Source: Agelas oroides | Lineage: Eukaryota; Porifera; Demospongiae; Agelasida; Agelasidae | Length of the DNA stretch: 64,000 nucleotides | Assembly (NCBI GenBank): GCA_949130485.1 | Contig: OX422195.1 | Coordinates: 5,710,566 to 5,774,565, forward strand | Reading direction: 5' to 3' | Shown: positions 56,721-64,000 of the stretch, piece by piece | Layout of the letters: every line of letters starts with the position of its first letter | Numbering within the stretch: the stretch's first letter is position 1 | Position numbers and translations under genes: made by a program | The notes under the pieces: generated by a model | Databases searched by the model: none | Told to the model about the DNA's origin: nothing | What the model saw: the letters and a program-made list of their open reading frames with translations, nothing else

Positions 56721-59700
56721 CTCTACTTCACTCTTGTACACTCTACCATTCCTCTACTTGCCTCTACTTCACTCTACTACACTCTATCATGGCTCTACTC
56801 GGCTCTACTTCACTCTACTACAACCTACCATGGCTCTACTTGACACTACTTCACTCTACCATGGCTCTACTTGGGTCTACTTCACTAGACTCCTCCATGA
56901 CTCTATACTCTACCATGGCTCTACTTGGTTCTACTACTCTACTTCACTCTACTACTCTCTACAATGGCTCTACTTGACTCTACTACACACTACCATGGCT
57001 CTACCTGGCTCTACTACACTCTACATTGGATCTACCTTGTTGTACTTCACTGTACTACACTCTATCAATGCTCTATTTGACTCTACTTCACTCTACCACA
57101 CTCTACCTTTTCTCTACTTGGCTCTAATTCAGTCTACTACACTCTACCATGGCTCTACTTGGCTCTACTTCAGTCTACTACACTCTACCATGGCTCTACT
57201 TGGCTCTACTTCACTCTTCTGCACTCTACCATGGCTCTACTTCACTCTACTACACTCTACCCTGGCTCTACTTGGCTCTACTTCACTCTAGTACACTCTA
57301 CCATGGCTCTACTCGGCTCTACTTCACTCTACTACAACCTACCATGGCTCTACTTGACTCTACTTCACTCTTCCATGGCTCTACTTGGCTCTACTTCACT
57401 ACACTCCTCCATGGCTCTATACTCTACCACGGCTCTACTTGGGTCTATTGCTCTCCTTCACTCTACTCTCTACCATGGCTCTACTTGACTCTACTACGCA
57501 CTACCATGGCTCTACCTGACTCTATTTCACTCTACATTGGATCTACCTTGTTGTACCTCACTCTACTACACACTATCATGCCTCTATTTGACTCTACTTC
57601 ACTCTACCATGGCTTTACTTGGGTCTACTACTTTACTTCACTCTACTACTCTCTACAATGGCTCTACTTGACTCTACTACACACTACCATGGCTCTACCT
57701 GACTCTACTACACTCTACATTGGATCTACCTTGTTGTACTTCACTGTACTACACTCTATCAATGCTCTATTTGACTCTACTTCACTCTACCACACTCTAC
57801 TGTTTCTCTACTTGGCTCTACTTCAGTCTACTACACTCTACCATGGTTCTACTTGGCTCTACTTCAGTCTACTACACTCTACCATGGCTCTACTTGGCTC
57901 TACTTCACTCTTCTGCACTCTACCATGGCTCTACTTCACTCTACTACACTCTACGCTGGCTGTACTTGGCTCTACTTCACTCTAGTACATTCTACCATGG
58001 CTCTACTTGGCTCTACTTCACTCTACTACAACCTACCATGGCTCTACTTGACTCTACTTCACTCTTCCATGGCTCTACTTGGCTCTACTTCACTACACTC
58101 CTCCATGGCTCTATACTCTACCACTGCTCTACTTGGGTCTATTGCTCTCCTTCACTCTACTCTCTACCATGGCTCTACTTGACTCTATTACGCACTACCA
58201 TGGCTCTACCTGACTCTATTTCACTCTACATTGGATCTACTTTGTTGTACTTCACTCTACTACACTCTATCATGGCTCTATTTGACTCTACTTCACTCTA
58301 CCACATTCTACCATTTCTCTACTTGGCTCTACTTCAGTCTACTACACTCTACAATGGCTCTACTTGACTCTACTACACTCTACCATGGCTCTATTTGATT
58401 CTACTTCAATCTACCATACTCTACCATTTATCTACTTGGTTCTACTTCAGTCTACTACGCTCTATCATTGCTCTACTTGGCTCTACTTCAGTCTACTACA
58501 CTCTACCATGTCTCTACTTGGCTCTACTTCACTCTTCTACACTCTACCATGGCTCTACTTCACTCTACTATACTCTACCCTGGCTCTACTTGACTCTACT
58601 TCACTCTAGTATATTCTACCAAGGCTCTACTCTGCTCTACTTCACTCTAGTACATCCTACCATGGCTCTACTTGACTCTACTTCAATCTTCCATGGCTCT
58701 ACTTTGCTCTACTTCACTACACTCCTCCATGGCTCTATACTCTACCACGGCTCTACTTGGGTCTACTGCTCTCCTTCACTCTACTCTCTACCATGGCTCT
58801 ACTTGAATCTACTACGCACTACCATGGCTCTACCTGACTCTATTTCACTCTACATTGGATCTACCTTGTTGTACTTCACTCTACTACACTCAATCATGGC
58901 TCTATTTGACTCTACTTCACTCTACCACACTCTACCATTTCTCTACTTGGCTCTACTTCAGTCTACTACACTCTACCATTGCTCTACTTGGCTCTACTTC
59001 AGTCTACTACACTCTACCATGTCTCCACTTGGCTCTACTTCACTCTACTACACTCTACCATGGCTCTACTTGACTTTACTACACTCTACCATGGCTCTAC
59101 TTGGCTCTACTTCAATCTAGCACACTCTACCATTTTTCTACTTGGCTCTACTTCACTCTACTACAACCTACAATTGTTCTACTTGACTCTACTTCACTCT
59201 ACCATGACTCTACTTGGCTCTACTTTACTACACTCCTCCATGACTCTATACTCTACCATGGCTCTACTTGGGTCTACTGCTTTACTTCACTCTACTACTC
59301 TCTACCATGGCTCTACTTGACTCTACTACACACTGCGTACCATGGCTCTACCTGACTCCACTACACTCTACATTGGATCTACCTTGTTGTACTTCACTCT
59401 ACTACACTCTATCATGGCTCTGTTTGACTCTACTTCACTGTACCGCATTCTAACATTTCTCTACTTGGCTCTACTTCAGTCTACTACACTCTACCATGGC
59501 TCTACTTGGGTCTACTTCTGTCTACTACACACTACCATGTCTCTACTTGGCTCTACTTCACTCTTCTACACTCTACCGTGGCTCTACTTGACTCTACTAC
59601 AATCTACCCTGGCTCTGCTTGGCTCTACTTCACTCTTGTACACTCTACCATTCCTCTACTTGCCTCTACTTCACTCTACTACACTCTATCATGGCTCTAC

Positions 59701-61263
59701 TCGGCTCTACTTCACTCTACTACAACCTACCATGGCTCTACTTGACACTACTTCACTCTACCATGGCTCTACTTGGGTCTACTTCACTAGACTCCTCCAT
59801 GACTCTATACTCTACCATGGCTCTACTTGGTTCTACTACTCTACTTCACTCTACTACTCTCTACAATGGCTCTACTTGACTCTACTACACACTACCATGG
59901 CTCTACCTGGCTCTACTACACTCTACATTGGATCTACCTTGTTGTACTTCACTGTACTACACTCTATCAATGCTCTATTTGACTCTACTTCACTCTACCA
60001 CACTCTACCTTTTCTCTACTTGGCTCTAATTCAGTCTACTACACTCTACCATGGCTCTACTTGGCTCTACTTCAGTCTACTACACTCTACCATGGCTCTA
60101 CTTGGCTCTACTTCACTCTTCTGCACTCTACCATGGCTCTACTTCACTCTACTACACTCTACCCTGGCTCTACTTGGCTCTACTTCACTCTAGTACACTC
60201 TACCATGGCTCTACTCGGCTCTACTTCACTCTACTACAACCTACCATGGCTCTACTTGACTCTACTTCACTCTTCCATGGCTCTACTTGGCTCTACTTCA
60301 CTACACTCCTCCATGGCTCTATAGTCTACCACGGCTCTACTTGGGTCTATTGCTCTCCTTCACTCTACTCTCTACCATGGCTCTACTTGACTCTACTACG
60401 AACTACCATGGCTCTACCTGACTCTATTTCACTCTACATTGGATCTACCTTGTTGTACCTCACTCTACTACACACTATCATGCCTCTATTTGACTCTACT
60501 TCACTCTACCATGGCTCTACTTGGGTCTACTACTCTACTTCACTCTACTACTCTCTACAATGGCTCTACTTGACTCTACTACACACTACCATGGCTCTAC
60601 CTGACTCTACTACACTCTACATTGGATCTACCTTGTTGTACTTCACTGTACTACACTCTATCAATGCTCTATTTGACTCTACTTCACTCTACCACACTCT
60701 ACCGTTTCTCTACTTGGCTCTACTTCAGTCTACTACACTCTACCATGGCTCTACTTGGCTCTACTTCAGTCTACTACACTCTACCATGGCTCTACTTGGC
60801 TCTACTTCACTCTTCTGCACTCTACCATGGCTCTACTTCACTCTACTACACTCTACGCTGGCTCTACTTGGCTCTACTTCACTCTAGTACATTCTACCAT
60901 GGCTCTACTTGGCTCTACTTCACTCTACTACAACCTACCATGGCTCTACTTGACTCTACTTCACTCTTCCATGGCTCTACTTGGCTCTACTTCACTACAC
61001 TCCTCCATGGCTCTATACTCTACCACGGCTCTACTTGGGTCTATTGCTCTCCTTCACTCTACTCTCTACCATGGCTCTACTTGACTCTATTACGCACTAG
61101 CATGGCTCTACCTGACTCTATTTCACTCTACATTGGATCTACCTTGTTGTACTTCACTCTACTACACTCTATCATGGCTCTATTTGACTCTACTTCACTC
61201 TACCACACTCTACCATTTCTCTACTTGGCTCTACTTCAGTCTACTACACTCTACAATGGCTCT
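55460..61263 (+). repeat. 2902-bp tandem duplication
   Basis: 55493/58395, 56440/59342, 57149/60051, 57720/60622 and 57853/60755 all show offset 2902. Copies differ by sparse substitutions. The first 1.2 kb of this repeat is also part of the 2506-bp duplication, so the two events overlap and the region has been amplified stepwise. Confidence 0.88.
57027..58350 (+). repeat. 694-bp tandem duplication nested in the 2902-bp repeat
   Basis: 57159-57488 and 57853-58182 match at offset 694. The same pair recurs in the second 2902-bp copy (60061 and 60755). The 694-bp step therefore predates the 2902-bp duplication. Both contain the rare marker context CACTGTACTACACTCTATCAATG. Confidence 0.83.
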
Positions 61264-63533
61264 ACTTGGCTCTACTTCAGTCTACTACACTCTACCATGT
61301 CTCTACTTAGCTCTACTTCACTCTTCTACACTCTACCATGGCTCTAATTGACTCTACTACACTCTACCATGGCTCTACTTGGCTCTACTTCACTCTAGTT
61401 CACTCTACCATGGCTCTACTTGGCTCTACTTTACTCTACTACACTCTACAATGGCTCTACTCGGCTCTACTTCACTCTACTACCACCTACCATGACTCTA
61501 CTTGACTCTACTTTACTCTACCATGGCTCTACTTGGCTCTACTTGGCTCTACTTCACTACACTCCTCCATGGCTCTATAACCTACCATGGCTCTACATGG
61601 GTCTACTGCTCTACTTCACTCTACTACTCTCTACAATGGCTCTACTTGACTCTACTACACACTGCCATGGCTCTACCTGACTCTACTACACTCTACATTG
61701 GATCTATCTTGTTGTACTTCACTCTACTACACTCTATCATGGCTCTATTTGACTCTACTTCACTCTACCACACTCTACCATTTCTCTACTTGGCTCTACT
61801 TCAGTCTACTACACTCTACCATGGCTCTACTTGGCTATACTTCAGTCTACTACACTCTACTATCTTTATACTTGGCTCTACTTCGCTCTTCTACACTCTA
61901 CCATGGCTCTACTTCACTCTACTACACTCTACCCTGGCTCTACTTGGCTCTACTTCACTCTAGTACACTCTACCAAGGCTCTACTCTGCTCTACTTCACT
62001 CTACTACAACCTACCATGGCTCTACTTGACTCTACTTCACTCTTCCATGGGTCTACTTGGCTCTACTTCACTACACTCCTCCATGGCTCTATACTCTACC
62101 ATGGCTCTACTTGGGTTTACTGCTCTCCTTCACTCTACTCTCTACCATGGCTCTACTTGACTCTACTACGCACTACCATGGCTATACCTTACTCTATTTC
62201 ACTCTACATTGGATCTACCTTGTTGTACTTCACTCTACTACACTCTATCATGGCTCTATTTGACTCTACTTCACTCTACCACACTCTACCATTTCACTAC
62301 TTGGCTCTACTTCAGTCTACTACACTCTACCATTGCTCTACCTGGCTCTACTTCAGTCTACTACACTCTACCATGTCTCCACTTGGCTCTACTTCACTCT
62401 ACTACATTCTACCATGGCTCTACTTGACTCTACTACACTCTACCATGGCTCTACTTGGCTCTACTTCAATCTAGCGCACTCTACCATTGCTCTACTTGGC
62501 TCTACTTCACTCTACTACACTCTACCATGGATCTGCTCTGCTCTACTTCAGTCTACCACACTATACCTTTTCTCTACTTGGCTCTACTTCAGTCTACTAC
62601 ACTCTTCCGTGGCTCTACTTGGCTCTACTTCAGTCTACTGCATTCTACCATGTCTCTACTTGGCTCTTCTTCACTCTTCTACACTCTACCATGGCTCAAC
62701 TTGACTCTACTACACTCTACCCTGAATATACTTGACACTACTTCACTCTAGTACACTCTACCATCGCTCTACTTGGCTCTACTTCACTCTACTACACTCT
62801 ACCATGGCTCTACTCGGCTCTCCTTCTCTCTACTACAACCTACCATGGCTCTACTTGACTCTACTTCATTTTACCATGACTCTACTTGGCTCTACTTCAC
62901 TACACTCCTCCATGACTCTATAGTCTACTATGGCTCTACTTGGGTCTACTGCTCTACTTCACTCTACTACTCTCTACCATGGCTCTACTTGACTCTACTA
63001 CACACTACCATGGCTCTACCTGACTCTAGTACACTCTACATTGGATCTACCTTGTTGTACTTCACTCTACCACACTCTATCATTTCTCTATTTGACACTA
63101 CTTCACTCTACCACACTCTACCATTTCTATACTTGGCTCTACTTCAGTCTACTACACTCTACCATGGCTCTACTTGGCTCTACTTCAGTCTACTACACTC
63201 TACCATGGCTCTACTTGGCTCTACCTCACTCTTCTACACACTACCATCGCTCTACTTCACTCTAGTACACTCTACCATGGCTCTAATTGGCTCTAGTTCA
63301 CTCTATTGCACTCTACCATGGCTCTACTCGGCTCTACTTCACTCTACTACAACCTACCATGACTCTACTTGACTCTACTTCACTCTACCATGGCTCTATT
63401 TGGCTCAACTTCACTACACTCCTCAATGGCTCTATACTCTACCATGGCTCTACTTGGGTCTACTGCTCTACTTCACTCTACTGCTCTCTACCATGGCTCA
63501 ACGTGACTCTACTACACACTACCATGGCTCTAC
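61264..63533 (+). repeat. HOR mosaic near the right end
   Basis: Combines a 555-type HOR (61.4-61.7 kb, like 54252), a B-type HOR, a C-type HOR (62.73 kb, like 51153 and 52699) and B-type pieces like 23.35 and 25.86 kb. An extra 10-bp sub-unit GGCTCTACTT occurs near 61,540, giving three TTGGCTCTAC in a row. Confidence 0.75.
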
Positions 63534-64000
63534 CTGACTTTACTACACTCTACATTGGATCTATCTTGTTGTACTTCACTCTACTACACTCTATCATGGC
63601 TCTATTTGACTCTACTTCACTCTACCACACTCTACCATTTCTCTACTTTGCTCTACTTCAGTCTACTACACTCTGCCATGGCTCTACTTGGCTCCACTTC
63701 AGTCTACTGCACTCTACCATGTCTCTACTTGGCTCTTCTTCACTCTTCTGCACTCTACCATGGCTCTACTTGACTCAACTACACTCTACCCTGGATCTAC
63801 TTGACACTACTTCACTCTAGTACACTCTACCATCGCTCTACTTGGCTCTACTTCACTCTACTACACTCTACCATGGCTCTACTCGGCTCTACTTCTCTCT
63901 ACTACAACCTACCATGGCTCTACTTGAATCTACTTCATTCTACCATGACTCTACTTGGCTCTACTTCACTACACTCCTCCATGACTCTATAGTCTACCAT
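63534..64000 (+). repeat. Copy of 54.94-55.40 kb running off the window
   Basis: 63555/54959 and 63801/55205 show offset 8596. Private variants are shared: CTACTTTGCTCTACTTCAG, ACACTCTGCCATGG and TTGACTCAACTACACTC. The window ends inside this copy, so another long-range duplication continues to the right. Confidence 0.85.

Larger units (their letters stand above)
1417..64000 (+). repeat. Hierarchical CTCTAC satellite array (main body)
   Basis: Uninterrupted tandem repeat to the end of the window. The typical unit is 41 bp: an 11-bp sub-unit ending in CCATG, then three 10-bp sub-units, each based on CTCTAC. 31-bp units lack one 10-bp sub-unit. Fifteen units form an HOR of 555 bp, with a common 514-bp version. 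Composition of the typical 41-bp unit is 8 A, 15 C, 14 T and 4 G, so about 71% pyrimidine on this strand, with a strong C-over-G excess and almost no CpG. Most units carry the palindrome CCATGG. No unique sequence or second transposon interrupts it. All plus-strand open frames in it have the repeat's own 41-residue period and are not annotated as genes. The minus strand is closed by TAG at nearly every CTA. Confidence 0.97.

Noticed and set aside
56440-57291. 283-codon frame conserved at 59342-60193
   Set aside because: The conservation comes from the 2902-bp DNA duplication. Other plus frames in the same DNA are also open and equally conserved, so there is no sign of protein selection.
1-64000. 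CRISPR-like direct repeats of 31-41 bp
   Set aside because: The units are contiguous, with no unique spacers between them. This is a tandem satellite.
1-64000. Telomeric or simple microsatellite array
   Set aside because: No TTAGGG-type run is present. The only TAGGGTTA is a single copy inside the transposon. The sub-unit is too variable, and the 41- and 555-bp orders are too clear, for a simple microsatellite.
1-64000. Retroviral or LTR-derived origin of the array
   Set aside because: No primer-binding site, polypurine tract, gag/pol/env-like protein or TG...CA ends are seen. The long repeats are explained fully by nested satellite duplication.

Overview
The window is one very long tandem satellite array. 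It fills all 64 kb except for a single 441-bp DNA-transposon insertion at 976-1416. I see no protein-coding gene, tRNA, rRNA, CRISPR array or other unique sequence. The array runs off both ends, so its true length is more than 64 kb. A hierarchical satellite and a non-autonomous terminal-inverted-repeat transposon point to a eukaryote. The CACTG...CAGTG ends next to an A-run resemble elements common in fish genomes, so a teleost is my best but weak guess.

The array is nested. (1) The smallest step is a 10- or 11-bp sub-unit built on the core CTCTAC. (2) Four sub-units (11+10+10+10) make a 41-bp unit; a three-sub-unit 31-bp version is interspersed. (3) About fifteen such units make a higher-order repeat (HOR) of 555 bp, or 514 bp when one 41-bp unit is missing. 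Each HOR carries one diverged marker unit (GGATCTACCTTGTTGTAC and variants). (4) HORs are grouped into kilobase segments that were themselves duplicated in tandem.

Layout: 1-9700 and 9701-16650 are two copies of one super-repeat (A-C-B order). Only the first copy carries the transposon. 16.1-17.7 kb is a short 555-bp run. 17.7-21.1 kb is an irregular mosaic. 21.1-25.6 kb repeats B-type material and holds a 1112-bp tandem duplication. 25.06-31.04 kb is a 2.69/2.65-kb tandem. 31.04-33.9 kb is a regular 555-bp HOR run. 35.56-42.8 kb is three copies of a 2.46-kb repeat. 42.8-50.2 kb is a mosaic that includes a 2.78-kb repeat. 50.2-61.3 kb holds successive tandem repeats of 1546, 2506 and 2902 bp. 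The last 0.5 kb repeats 54.94-55.40 kb.

Many plus-strand reading frames are open, but this follows from the repeat sequence. TGA, TAG and TAA are rare in the plus-strand unit, while every CTA gives TAG on the minus strand. Because 41 is not a multiple of 3, all three plus frames encode the same 41-residue Leu/Ser/Thr/Tyr-rich period. I annotate none of these frames as genes. The most interesting signals are the quantised HOR lengths, the 10/11-bp phasing of TA steps (close to the DNA helical repeat on nucleosomes), and the transposon with a perfect empty-site paralogue that orders the events in time.
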